Source: CANLBN01 sp050633525 (GTDB lineage: Bacteria; Pseudomonadota; Gammaproteobacteria; Pseudomonadales; Cellvibrionaceae). Taken from it: a stretch of 64,000 bases of DNA. The notes below the pieces were generated by a model. That model did not search any database. It was not told the DNA's origin and saw only the letters and a program-made list of their open reading frames with translations. Positions 16,289-24,121 of the stretch are shown here, piece by piece; position 1 is the stretch's first letter; the number at the start of each line of letters is the position of its first letter. The translations under genes and the position numbers were made by a program. The stretch lies in assembly GCA_050633525.1 (NCBI GenBank), contig JBOEGR010000008.1, forward strand, positions 42,377 through 106,376, read 5' to 3'.

Positions 16289-17785
16289 TTAAAATGAATA
16301 ATTAGATAGTAAATAGTGTAAAGCTGCTTTTCGATCAAGTTTGTCTGAAGCATTTCTAGGTATTTTTGCTACTTCAATAATTTTCGAGGGAACTTTGTGC
16401 CCCGATAGTTTTTCTTTGCATTGTTGTAAAAGTTCATTTGTATTGAGTGTATTTCCTTCCACTAATGCAATAATTTTTTCGCCAACTTCCTTGTTGGGTA
16501 TGCCTAAAACAACCGTTTCTAGTACCGCAGTGTTACTGAGTATTGAGGTTTCAATTTCTACCGGATCAATGCGATAGCCTCGGTGTTTCAAAAAAACATT
16601 GGAGCGGCCATGTAAATATAGTTGCTTTGCTTTGGTGTATTCTCCCAAGTCCCCGGTTTCTATGAAGCCGTCCTGTACTGTAATAGGCTTTATCGTATTT
16701 GCTTCGATTGCAAAAGATGCGAGCGCTTTTGATGAGGCTAATACTGGGCTGCTACCCTCATTATGGCGGGTTGATATCTCCACTAAAGGTAGTGGTGCGC
16801 CTACATGCCCAGTGCTATGCAAATCGCTGTTGGCAGGCAGGCTAAGTCGAGTCAATGCACCAAAGGCCTCACTCACCCCATAGCGAATATCGAGGTGCGC
16901 TTGTGGCAACTGTTCTCTTATTTGTACTGGGAGCTCAGGCTCCACGGGTGCAGTACCTAAAATAAATCGATGAATAGAGCTGAGGCTTTTCCAAAGCTTT
17001 AGTTGCAAGCCAAAACGAATATAGCTTGGATTCGATAGTATGAGGCCGCAATTGTGTGCGGCAATACTTTTTTTGTGTTCACCAAAAGCCATAGAGTCGC
17101 TGGTTAATAATCCTCGTCCTGACCATAGACATTCGAATACAAGGGCTCGGCCCATGGCATGATACTGAGGCAAAATAGAGAATGCAGGATCGCTTGGAAA
17201 CTCTTGGTACCACTCTTGTGTATTTAAAATCCCCGCAGTCACTGCTTGGGGGCTAAAAGCAAGTGCTTTAGGTGTGCCGCTAGAGCCTGAAGTAAACTGA
17301 ACTTGTAGAATATCTTGGTCAAAGTGAACGCTATCGATGTCACCAAAGTTGGGTGAATTAAGTACTTCACCCTCTTCTAATAATATACCTATGCCCTTGA
17401 TATTGGAGGCAGCTTGTAGCCATTGAGTTTGCTCTTTACTCTGAAGTATTAGTAGGGATGGTGTTACAGCGGACAAGTAACCTTCTGCTTCATTGCATGT
17501 TGGTTTGTCTGGTAGCGAAAGGGCCGTGTGTCCCTCCGCCCATATAGCAAGCTCTATAGCCAATGCGGATGGCCCATTTTTTAAGGCAAATGCAATGATA
17601 GCCGTAGATGAGTCACTTAATAGGCTACGTAGCTGTTTTCTAAAAAATAAAACACGCTCGTTTAGCTCTGCAAAGCTAAGCGTTTCCTTGTGGTTGCCAA
17701 TAGCAAGTTGATTAGAAAACTGTTTGCTTAGTTGTTGAAAAGATTCAACAATGTCAGACCGTGTCTCCATGTTTTCCGTCAGCAC
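16289..17785 (-). CDS. AMP-forming acyl/amino-acid ligase (adenylate-forming family)
   Basis: A 498-residue ANL-family enzyme. Motifs: phosphate loop FTSGSSGTPKALAF (about 164-177), GVSEAFGALT, ETGDLG (about 395), the hinge GRSNVFLKHRGYRIDPVEIE, and a C-terminal PRNASDKLDRKA with the catalytic Lys. It would activate a carboxylic acid as the adenylate and load it on the neighbouring carrier protein. The GTG start at 17785 overlaps the decarboxylase stop by seven bases; ATG 17770 (GGAAAAC before it) is an equally plausible start. Related enzymes occur with PLP decarboxylases in exosortase-A loci, but no exosortase is seen here. Confidence 0.88.
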   Translation of the reverse strand: MLTENMETRSDIVESFQQLSKQFSNQLAIGNHKETLSFAELNERVLFFRKQLRSLLSDSSTAIIAFALKNGPSALAIELAIWAEGHTALSLPDKPTCNEAEGYLSAVTPSLLILQSKEQTQWLQAASNIKGIGILLEEGEVLNSPNFGDIDSVHFDQDILQVQFTSGSSGTPKALAFSPQAVTAGILNTQEWYQEFPSDPAFSILPQYHAMGRALVFECLWSGRGLLTSDSMAFGEHKKSIAAHNCGLILSNPSYIRFGLQLKLWKSLSSIHRFILGTAPVEPELPVQIREQLPQAHLDIRYGVSEAFGALTRLSLPANSDLHSTGHVGAPLPLVEISTRHNEGSSPVLASSKALASFAIEANTIKPITVQDGFIETGDLGEYTKAKQLYLHGRSNVFLKHRGYRIDPVEIETSILSNTAVLETVVLGIPNKEVGEKIIALVEGNTLNTNELLQQCKEKLSGHKVPSKIIEVAKIPRNASDKLDRKAALHYLLSNYSF

Positions 17786-19095
17786 TCATTCATCTCCGGT
17801 GTTATTTGACCCCTGAGAATATCTTCGGGTTTGCCTCGTTGTCTTACCAACGTCACTTTTTCTTTATCTACAATGGCTTCCGCTGGTAGAGGATGGCCCA
17901 AAAACATCACAGGGCTAAAGGTTAAGCCATAGGCGCCGCTCACAAGTACTGCCACAATATCGCCTCTTTCGGCTTTTGGTAGGTCAATCTTTGCTGATAT
18001 TTCATCGGCGGGCAAACACAGCGGACCGCCTAAGCACTGGCTGGTGTCAGCGGGTTCAAGCATGCGCTCGGGTAATACAATGGGAAAGCTGCGCTTAACA
18101 AGCGAGCCTAGTCCAACTGCAGCAGCATGGTGGTGCATACCGCCATTCAAGATAACGTGTTGTTTCTCGCCACTCGTTTTGATGTCGGTCACCTGCATAA
18201 CATACATGCCGGCAGGTGCTGCGAGATAGCGACCTAGTTCTATAAAGTAATGACGTTTTGGATTAGTATCTTTAGCGATTAAATCATTCAATAAGCGGCC
18301 AGCTTCTTGAACATCGAAGCTGGGGTCGCCTTCAAATACCGGTACGCCAAAGCCGCCACCAAAATTAAGATGTTGAACCGTAAGTGCAGTCGTGGATTCG
18401 ATAAGCTTGGTTAAATCGAATAGCTCCTGTGCCATTGCAATCCAAGAGGAGGGTTCAAAGCATTGTGTGCCCGCATACAGATGTAAACCGCAAAAGGACA
18501 GTGAGGGTGAGCGTTCTATTTGTTCGGCAAGGGCCGGAACATCTTGAATGGGGACGCCAAACTTAGAATCGGCCCCTGACATTCTCATTCTGGCACCTTT
18601 GAGGGTACTGGGTTGTTGTACACGAATAGAAACTCTGGCTTCTTGATTCAAGCGCTCAGCAATCAGTGACAGTCGCTCAACCTCTCCGGCCGATTCCACA
18701 TTGACACTAAACACGCCGCGTTTACAGGCTCTCTCTAAATCGTCATTTGTTTTGCCTGGGCCTGCAAATTGTATCTGGTCACCTCTAAAGCCAGCGGCTT
18801 TGGCTATTTCGATCTCACCTGCAGAAGCAACCTCGGCACCAGCGCCCTGCTCGCGAAGAACATTGGCGAAAGCGGCATTTGAGTTTGACTTTAAGGCAAA
18901 TAAAATCGATACGCGGGAGTCGAATGCAACTCTGACTTCTTGGTAGCGCTTGCGTAATATTTCTGCGTCATAAATGTAGGCGGGGGTGCCAATTTCATCG
19001 ACAACAGATTTAACCGACTTTTCCCCTATAAATAGTTGGCCTTGTTTGACGGAAAAAAAGTCATCAAGCAGAGATTGGATTAATGTGTTGGGCAT
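17779..19095 (-). CDS. PLP-dependent decarboxylase, alanine-racemase fold (LysA/BtrK-like)
   Basis: A 438-residue fold-type III decarboxylase. PLP Lys is in FALKSNSN (Lys69). Other motifs are GAEVASAGEI, SKFG, HLYAGTQ, the glycine loop GGGFG, ELGRYLAAPAG, the partner-subunit active-site Cys in CLGGPLCLPAD and GAYG. The family covers diaminopimelate and ornithine decarboxylases and also BtrK, which decarboxylates an amino acid tethered to a carrier protein. A ligase and a carrier protein lie immediately downstream and a lysine pathway is absent, so I favour the BtrK-like role. Confidence 0.88.
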   Translation of the reverse strand: MPNTLIQSLLDDFFSVKQGQLFIGEKSVKSVVDEIGTPAYIYDAEILRKRYQEVRVAFDSRVSILFALKSNSNAAFANVLREQGAGAEVASAGEIEIAKAAGFRGDQIQFAGPGKTNDDLERACKRGVFSVNVESAGEVERLSLIAERLNQEARVSIRVQQPSTLKGARMRMSGADSKFGVPIQDVPALAEQIERSPSLSFCGLHLYAGTQCFEPSSWIAMAQELFDLTKLIESTTALTVQHLNFGGGFGVPVFEGDPSFDVQEAGRLLNDLIAKDTNPKRHYFIELGRYLAAPAGMYVMQVTDIKTSGEKQHVILNGGMHHHAAAVGLGSLVKRSFPIVLPERMLEPADTSQCLGGPLCLPADEISAKIDLPKAERGDIVAVLVSGAYGLTFSPVMFLGHPLPAEAIVDKEKVTLVRQRGKPEDILRGQITPEMNEC

Positions 19096-19226
19096 TCGCT
19101 ATAACCAAGTCAGTGTCTAAGAACATAAGAACCATATAGGGTGCAGTGTTCGGATATCCCATATGCTGGCACATGGAAGTTAGTTTGTTCGAGTATCGAT
19201 GTGATGTACTACTTAATCAGGCAGTA

Positions 19227-19739
19227 TTATTTTTTTGGAGCTGAAAAAGCGCCTTTAGGTAGCATTTTTGCTGGCACGCCAATGGCTAGAGCCCCTTCAG
19301 GTACATCAGTAATGACCAGCGAGTTTGCCGATATTGTTGCGCCATTACCGACCTTTACTCCACCCAATACTGTGCAATTAGCGCCTAAAAAGACGTCATC
19401 ACCTATGACAGGGTAAGTCGAATCTGATGGCTCTACACCAATAGTGACGCCATGCATGAAGCCGACTCTATCGCCAATCACCGCTTTGGGATTGATTTGT
19501 ATGTTGCCGGCATGAATAAAGTGCGGTTCTGCACCTAAATTCGTGTCACGATACAAATAAATACCACCAATAAACTCGCCAAAAGGTTGTACTAGCAAGT
19601 AGATGATGCCGAGCACTTTGCGCACAATCCAATTATCAGAATGTAGCGCAAAACGCCCGAAGCGGTAGGTCCATAAGGCAAACAAGGGTCGTAGCGACGA
19701 ATGTTTGTGCTTATTCCAGTCATCAATCAAGGTTTTCAT
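19227..19739 (-). CDS. Serine-acetyltransferase-like hexapeptide-repeat acyltransferase
   Basis: A 170-residue left-handed beta-helix acyltransferase. The C-terminal half has the hexapeptide repeats NIQINPKAVIGDRVGF, MHGVTIG (catalytic His region, as in CysE), PVIGDDVFLGANCTVLGGVKVGNGATI, and ends with the usual GVPAKMLPKG. The N-terminal domain is shorter than housekeeping CysE, which runs to about 270 residues. Its start overlaps the amidinotransferase stop (TAATG), so it belongs to the same pathway, probably acylating an amine or hydroxyl. It is 131 bases from the decarboxylase gene. Confidence 0.88.
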   Translation of the reverse strand: MKTLIDDWNKHKHSSLRPLFALWTYRFGRFALHSDNWIVRKVLGIIYLLVQPFGEFIGGIYLYRDTNLGAEPHFIHAGNIQINPKAVIGDRVGFMHGVTIGVEPSDSTYPVIGDDVFLGANCTVLGGVKVGNGATISANSLVITDVPEGALAIGVPAKMLPKGAFSAPKK

Positions 19740-20824
19740 TACGAAAAGTAGTCCTGAAGACCCCCTTTTCTTCTAACGTCTACCGTTGCGCAATGGAAAG
19801 AACCACCGAAAGAGTAGTTGTTTCTAAATGCCACGGGAATGGGTTCAAAGCCCCAATCACTTAAGAAATCATGCATAGGGCCTTCTTCAGCCTCTGTGAT
19901 AATCTTTTTCTCATCGATATTAAGCACGTTCATCGACAACCATTTGAAGGAGTAATACCACGGGTGAGTTTTTGGCAGCGTAGAGCGAGGCGCTTCACGT
20001 AATTCCCAATCGCTATTCTTCAGGATATCGGGTAACTCTTTGATGGGGCGATCAGGGTTTACAAGGATCTTGCCCGGTGCCAGAGGCACAAACGTGGCAT
20101 CAATATGGATTGCACGGTAATCGTCAAATTCGACACGGTGAATACGGTAACCACGAGGCTCTAAATGGCGGCGTAGCCATTCGATACCCATATCGTTTGT
20201 CACATGGCTACGTTGAATAAATAAGTCTTTACCGCAGCGAGAGATATCCGCAGCATCAAACACGGGCTCATGCTCGTTAGTTACGTAGTTTTCGCCACGT
20301 TTCCAATTAAAGTTATAGCTCGCATTGGATAACTCTGGTTTTGGTGCCGTAGTCCAGCGGGCGCCGGCATTGAAATATTCTTTTACTAGCTTGCGGTAGC
20401 CCCAGAACTCAAAGTAACGCGAGCGCCAAGCCATCGGCGCTTCAAGTATTTCGTCATCAAAAACGATCAATACATCACGAGGGTTCGCTTGGCAGTTGCC
20501 GCCCATACTGGTCCAAGAAGGGGTAACGATAGGAGCTGTATGGTTAACAGTTTCTGGTCGACGTACTGTCACGCCTTCTCTTTCTAAGACTTCAATAAAG
20601 TAGTTAAGCTCTTTTTGAGCTTTAGCAATATTGAGGGGAGAGACGGGCTGGCCCGCGGCCTGTAGGTGAAAAGCGCGTGAACGCTCCATATGCTCGTCGG
20701 CAGCGATAGCTTCAAAGCCAACTTCCCATGTTAAGTTAGCAGCACCATCAAGTGTGCCAACAATGACTTCCTCGAGAGGATCCCATTCATTATTCGATTG
20801 AACCTTCATTGAACACTGCTCCAT
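19739..20824 (-). CDS. L-arginine:glycine-type amidinotransferase
   Basis: A 361-residue AGAT-family enzyme that would move the amidino group of arginine onto an amine. N-terminal NEWDPLEEVIVG is a family signature. Catalytic residues are visible in PVFDAADISRCGKD (Asp), HIDATFVPLAPG (His and Asp) and FHCATVDVRRKG (catalytic Cys, about residue 345). Length and motifs match animal AGAT, CyrA and SxtG rather than arginine deiminase. It is the first gene of the cluster and overlaps the acetyltransferase gene by one base. The product should be a guanidino compound whose acceptor is unknown. Confidence 0.93.
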   Translation of the reverse strand: MEQCSMKVQSNNEWDPLEEVIVGTLDGAANLTWEVGFEAIAADEHMERSRAFHLQAAGQPVSPLNIAKAQKELNYFIEVLEREGVTVRRPETVNHTAPIVTPSWTSMGGNCQANPRDVLIVFDDEILEAPMAWRSRYFEFWGYRKLVKEYFNAGARWTTAPKPELSNASYNFNWKRGENYVTNEHEPVFDAADISRCGKDLFIQRSHVTNDMGIEWLRRHLEPRGYRIHRVEFDDYRAIHIDATFVPLAPGKILVNPDRPIKELPDILKNSDWELREAPRSTLPKTHPWYYSFKWLSMNVLNIDEKKIITEAEEGPMHDFLSDWGFEPIPVAFRNNYSFGGSFHCATVDVRRKGGLQDYFS

Positions 20825-20858
20825 ATTATTAGTTATGCTGCGTAACTAGACTCAGATA

Positions 20859-20874
20859 TGTGAATTTAGTCACA
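20859..20874. promoter_or_regulatory. Perfect CRP/Vfr-type site
   Basis: TGTGA-ATTTAG-TCACA matches both half-sites of the CRP consensus (TGTGA-N6-TCACA) exactly. Its centre is 42 bases upstream of the amidinotransferase start codon. It points to cyclic-AMP control of the cluster, as activator or repressor depending on the true transcription start. Confidence 0.6.
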
Positions 20875-20890
20875 AAAAAAGCGGGCGCTA

Positions 20891-20919
20891 TTTTAAACAA
20901 AAAATGATCAACATTTCAA
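20891..20919 (-). promoter_or_regulatory. Candidate sigma-70 promoter for the amidinotransferase cluster
   Basis: On the minus strand TTGAAA (20914-20919) and TTAAAA (20891-20896) are separated by 17 bases. The -10 box is imperfect. If this promoter is used, the CRP-type site lies just downstream of the start, which would favour repression. Confidence 0.35.
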
Positions 20920-21105
20920 ATTTAAATACGACATAAGTCTAAGTTTTTGTCCGAATCATAATATATTTTTATTGCGTGACTTTTTTGCTAATACGACTCA
21001 TTCTTAATTAAAAAAATATCTACGTGTTTGCACTTAGCTTGAGACGCTTTTTATGTGTGTTATCGTCAAAATATTAACGCTGTTATTATTCTTTCATTCT
21101 GCATT

Positions 21106-21138
21106 ATGACAAGTGATAGTTATTTGTCATTTTTTTTT
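21106..21138 (+). terminator. Orphan terminator-like hairpin on the plus strand
   Basis: ATGACAA (21106-21112) and TTGTCAT (21124-21130) form a 7-base stem with an 11-base loop, followed by eight more T residues. No plus-strand gene lies upstream within 5 kb, so it may end an unannotated small RNA or be fortuitous. Confidence 0.35.
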
Positions 21139-21360
21139 GCCGTGCCGTGTCATATGCCGTATTTTATGCTTTAGTTTAGGGCTTAGACTTATATTTTTAT
21201 CGATTATAAAGCAGTGACAAGTTTTTAGATAAAGTAAAGCTCAAGCAAGCCTGCAGTATCGCTATTTTCTTTAAAACAAAGCACCGCATTGATAACAATT
21301 TGGCAACAATCTTTATTTCTTTTTATAGATTGATGAATTAGGTGACAGATTGGGTGTGAA

Positions 21361-22098
21361 TTATTCAGTGTTCGTCGTTTTTATTGTTTTTCTTCCTATA
21401 AATACACCCATTTCGTACAGTAGCCACATCGGTAAAGCGAGTAACAGTTGAGAGATTACATCGGGCGGTGTCAGTAACATACCAATAACAAAGCAGGCCA
21501 CCACAACGTAAGGCCTTTTATTGTTCAGCGAGTCCGGGCTAATCAAGCCTGAACGAATAAGTAAAATAATGGCAACAGGAATTTCAAATACAATCCCGAA
21601 GGCTAAAAACAATTTCAGTACGAAATTTAAATAGCTGGCAATATCCGTCATCACGGTAACGCCCTCTGGCGCCATGGAAGTGAAAAAACCGAAGACCAAA
21701 GGAAACACAATAAAGTAAGCGAAAGCGACACCGATATAAAATAACAAAACACTTGATGTGATTAGCGGAACGACCAATTTTTTTTCTTTGGCATAAAGCC
21801 CTGGTGCTAAAAAGGCCCAGATTTGATAGAGGACGAAAGGTAGTGCAAGCACAAAAGCGACGAAAAAAGTGAGCTTGAACGGTGTTAAGAAGGGGGTGGC
21901 AACTTCGGTGGCAATCATGGTGCCACCTTCGGGTAAAAAAGCGAGTAATGGCTCCGCCACGAAAGCATAAATCTCGTTGGCAAAACCCACCAATGCTAGA
22001 AACGCAACAGCAATGGCAATTAAGGCGTACAGTAAGCGATTGCGTAGCTCCACAAGGTGTGCGACGAGGGGGCTGGCTTGATCGGTGGGTGAATTCAT
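21361..22098 (-). CDS. tatC: Sec-independent translocase subunit TatC
   Basis: A 245-residue, six-helix membrane protein that recognises twin-arginine signal peptides. The N-terminal HLVELRNRLLYA motif, the FLTPFKLTFFVAFVLALPFVLYQIWAFLAPGLY region (conserved Pro and Glu/Lys following) and the FGIVFEIPV segment are all typical. It is the last gene of tatA-tatB-tatC, 21 bases after tatB. A likely local client is the twin-arginine substrate-binding protein of the neighbouring cyanate transporter. Confidence 0.97.
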   Translation of the reverse strand: MNSPTDQASPLVAHLVELRNRLLYALIAIAVAFLALVGFANEIYAFVAEPLLAFLPEGGTMIATEVATPFLTPFKLTFFVAFVLALPFVLYQIWAFLAPGLYAKEKKLVVPLITSSVLLFYIGVAFAYFIVFPLVFGFFTSMAPEGVTVMTDIASYLNFVLKLFLAFGIVFEIPVAIILLIRSGLISPDSLNNKRPYVVVACFVIGMLLTPPDVISQLLLALPMWLLYEMGVFIGRKTIKTTNTE

Positions 22099-22119
22099 TA
22101 ACTCAATTTTTACACTAGG

Positions 22120-22503
22120 TTATACGGAGGGAGTATCTTTGCTCTCGTTTTTAGGCGTGGCTTTTTCAGGGTGCGACTCTAGAAGATATTTTTCTATTTC
22201 TTCATCTTCGTTATAGTCATCCTCTGTCCAAGGCATTTTTCGTTCGCCGCTATCTATCTTCTGATCCAGTTCAGACAGCTCACTTTTTATTTTATTTACA
22301 TTATCCATTACCGCTTCATTATGAAGTTGCCTGCGTATTTCATCTGCTCCGACCTGTTTTTCTATTTCGCTTTTTGCGCTGTCGAAGCTACGTTTTATTC
22401 TGCCGACAGTTAAGGCGACGGTCCTGACAGCTTCAGGCATACGTTCCGGTCCGACTACGAGCAAGGTCACCACGGCGATCAATAAAATTTCAAAGAAGCC
22501 CAT
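22120..22503 (-). CDS. tatB: Sec-independent translocase subunit TatB
   Basis: A 127-residue TatB with an N-terminal membrane helix (MGFFEILLIAVVTLLVVGPER), the conserved GPERMPEAVR hinge and a long charged amphipathic C-terminal region. It forms the signal-peptide receptor with TatC. It lies eight bases after tatA. Confidence 0.95.
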   Translation of the reverse strand: MGFFEILLIAVVTLLVVGPERMPEAVRTVALTVGRIKRSFDSAKSEIEKQVGADEIRRQLHNEAVMDNVNKIKSELSELDQKIDSGERKMPWTEDDYNEDEEIEKYLLESHPEKATPKNESKDTPSV

Positions 22504-22511
22504 AGAATATT

Positions 22512-22727
22512 TTACTTCTCAGGCGTCTTTTCTTTTTCTTCGGCCGATTCGTTAAGAACATCGTTCTCTTCTTTTTTTTCGCTGTCATCGCCTAAGGCTT
22601 TTTTAAAGCCTTTGACAGCGCCACCGAGATCACCGCCAATGCCTTTCAGTTTCTTTGTGCCAAATAACAGGACTACAATAGCGAGAACAATTAATAGTTG
22701 CCAAATGCTAATACCACCAAAACCCAT
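22512..22727 (-). CDS. tatA: Sec-independent translocase subunit TatA
   Basis: A 71-residue TatA with one membrane helix (about 7-22), the FGTKKLKGIGGDLGGAVKGFK amphipathic helix region and an acidic/basic tail. It polymerises to form the twin-arginine translocation pore. The gene sits 39 bases after hisE, an order shared by many gammaproteobacteria. Confidence 0.96.
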   Translation of the reverse strand: MGFGGISIWQLLIVLAIVVLLFGTKKLKGIGGDLGGAVKGFKKALGDDSEKKEENDVLNESAEEKEKTPEK

Positions 22728-22766
22728 AATATTCTCCAGATGTTTTATAACTCATGTATGACTATG

Positions 22767-23123
22767 TTACAGCACTTTACGTGCTGCTTTTTCTTCTATT
22801 CCTGATAAACCAAAGCGACGTCCAAGCTCGTCGAGCACAGTTTGAGTGTCGATATCGAGGTGGGAAAGCATCACCATGGAATGGAACCACAAATCGGCAG
22901 TTTCGTAGACTACATCGTCTTTGTTACCGTTTGCGGACATATCTTTAGCCGCGAGAATGGTTTCAGTGCATTCTTCTCCGACCTTTTCGAGGATTTTGTT
23001 TAGTCCCTTTTTATGCAGTTGGGCTACATAGGAGCTGTCTGCATTGCCGGACGCTTTACGCTCAGCCAGTATTTGGTTCAATTGACCCAAAATGTCGTTG
23101 CTGGTTGATGTGGGTCTAGCCAT
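22767..23123 (-). CDS. hisE: Phosphoribosyl-ATP diphosphatase
   Basis: A 118-residue HisE, which hydrolyses phosphoribosyl-ATP to phosphoribosyl-AMP in histidine synthesis. The LNQILAERK start, GLNKILEKVGEECTETILAAKD and DLWFHSMVMLSH helices match the all-alpha NTP pyrophosphatase fold with its acidic Mg-binding residues. It is a stand-alone enzyme, not the HisIE fusion; hisI is not upstream within the window. It leads into tatABC. Confidence 0.95.
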   Translation of the reverse strand: MARPTSTSNDILGQLNQILAERKASGNADSSYVAQLHKKGLNKILEKVGEECTETILAAKDMSANGNKDDVVYETADLWFHSMVMLSHLDIDTQTVLDELGRRFGLSGIEEKAARKVL

Positions 23124-23222
23124 GGGAATAACTGCCTTCTATGAAATCATTGGATGTGGGCCAATAATATCATAGCTGGCAGCATAGATAAGCGCTTCCT
23201 ATCACATAAGGGTATGTGTTTG

Positions 23223-23648
23223 TTATAACCGCCTATCGCTTGCTTCAATGGGGACATCGTTAATACTGGCTTCCCTGCGCTGCATTTGCCCATTTTCGGC
23301 GAATTCCCACTGTTCATTGCCGTAAGAGCGGTACCATTGCCCTTTATTATCATGCCATTCGTACTCAAATTTGGCGGAGATATGGTTGCCAGTGAAGCTC
23401 CACAGCCATTTCTTGAGCTTGTATTCCTTTTCTTTATCCCATTTACGCTTTAAGAAGGCCTTGATTGCTTCTCGTCCACTGAAGAATTCATCGCGGTTAC
23501 GCCAGCTAGAGTCTTCTGTATAGGCCATTGAGACACGTTCAGGATCTCTTGTATTCCAAGCATCTTCGGCCGCTTGCACTTTCTGCTTGGCGGTTTCTTC
23601 GGTAAAGGGGGGGAGAGGAGGTTTAGCTTCCATATTCTTGCTTACCAC
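23223..23648 (-). CDS. NTF2-like / DUF1348 protein
   Basis: A 141-residue cone-fold (SnoaL/NTF2-like) protein. The pattern AEDAWNTRDPERVSMAYTEDSSWRNRDEFFSGREAIKAFLKRKW region (residues 27-70) and the EYEWHDNKGQWYRSYGNEQWEF segment match DUF1348. Function of that family is not established. The GTG start overlaps the cyanase stop by seven bases, so it is co-translated with cyanase; ATG 23633 is an alternative start. The association suggests a role in handling cyanate or its products, but that is inference. Confidence 0.85.
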   Translation of the reverse strand: MVSKNMEAKPPLPPFTEETAKQKVQAAEDAWNTRDPERVSMAYTEDSSWRNRDEFFSGREAIKAFLKRKWDKEKEYKLKKWLWSFTGNHISAKFEYEWHDNKGQWYRSYGNEQWEFAENGQMQRREASINDVPIEASDRRL

Positions 23649-24082
23649 GCGTTATATTTAAGGAATTTACCGTTCATTGTAATCACAACACGGTCGCCTT
23701 TGGGATTTTCTTCTTTTTCAACATCCATAGTAAAATCAATAGCACTCATAATTCCGTCGCCAAACTTTTCTTGAATCACTTCTTTTAAGGTATCGCCATA
23801 AACGCCAACCACTTCATATAAGCGATAAACAAGTGGGTCTGTTGGTACGGCTTGGTCCCATATTTTTGTAGGATAAGCTTCTAGAGCGGTCGCGATGCTG
23901 GAGTCAAGATCGAGGAACTCGCATAATTTCTTGGCAGGTTCAGCGGGTGTACTGTTCATTCCTAAGCAGCAAGACGTTATAAAGACGGGCGACATGTCGG
24001 TCGCTTTGCCAATGGCTTCCCATGATGCCCCCTTATTAGCCTTGGCAGCCATAATAATTTCTGTCATTTCGATTTTTGTCAT
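23642..24082 (-). CDS. cynS: Cyanate hydratase (cyanase)
   Basis: A 146-residue cyanase, which converts cyanate and bicarbonate to ammonia and carbon dioxide. The C-terminal catalytic domain holds VYRLYE (Arg and Glu of the active site, about 96 and 99 in the E. coli numbering) and IMSAIDF (active-site Ser), plus the terminal GKFLKYNAW. The N-terminal half is a helix-turn-helix-like bundle used for decamer assembly. It lies behind an ABC transporter of the nitrate/cyanate class. No carbonic anhydrase gene (cynT) is seen next to it. Confidence 0.97.
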   Translation of the reverse strand: MTKIEMTEIIMAAKANKGASWEAIGKATDMSPVFITSCCLGMNSTPAEPAKKLCEFLDLDSSIATALEAYPTKIWDQAVPTDPLVYRLYEVVGVYGDTLKEVIQEKFGDGIMSAIDFTMDVEKEENPKGDRVVITMNGKFLKYNAW

Positions 24083-24121
24083 AGTTGACTCCTAGTAAAT
24101 GAAAGTGATGAGTAATAAGTG

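Larger units (their letters stand above)
20825..21360. other. AT-rich 536-base intergenic region
   Basis: Separates the amidinotransferase cluster from tatC; both run on the minus strand. It holds the CRP-type site and candidate promoter near its left end and an orphan terminator-like hairpin on the plus strand at 21106-21138. No open frame of coding character was seen in it. No clear hairpin follows the tatC stop. Confidence 0.6.

Noticed and set aside
16289..19095. The ligase and decarboxylase considered as part of an exosortase-A exopolysaccharide locus.
   Set aside because: No exosortase, PEP-CTERM or glycosyltransferase genes lie nearby, and the presence of an amidinotransferase points to a different pathway.
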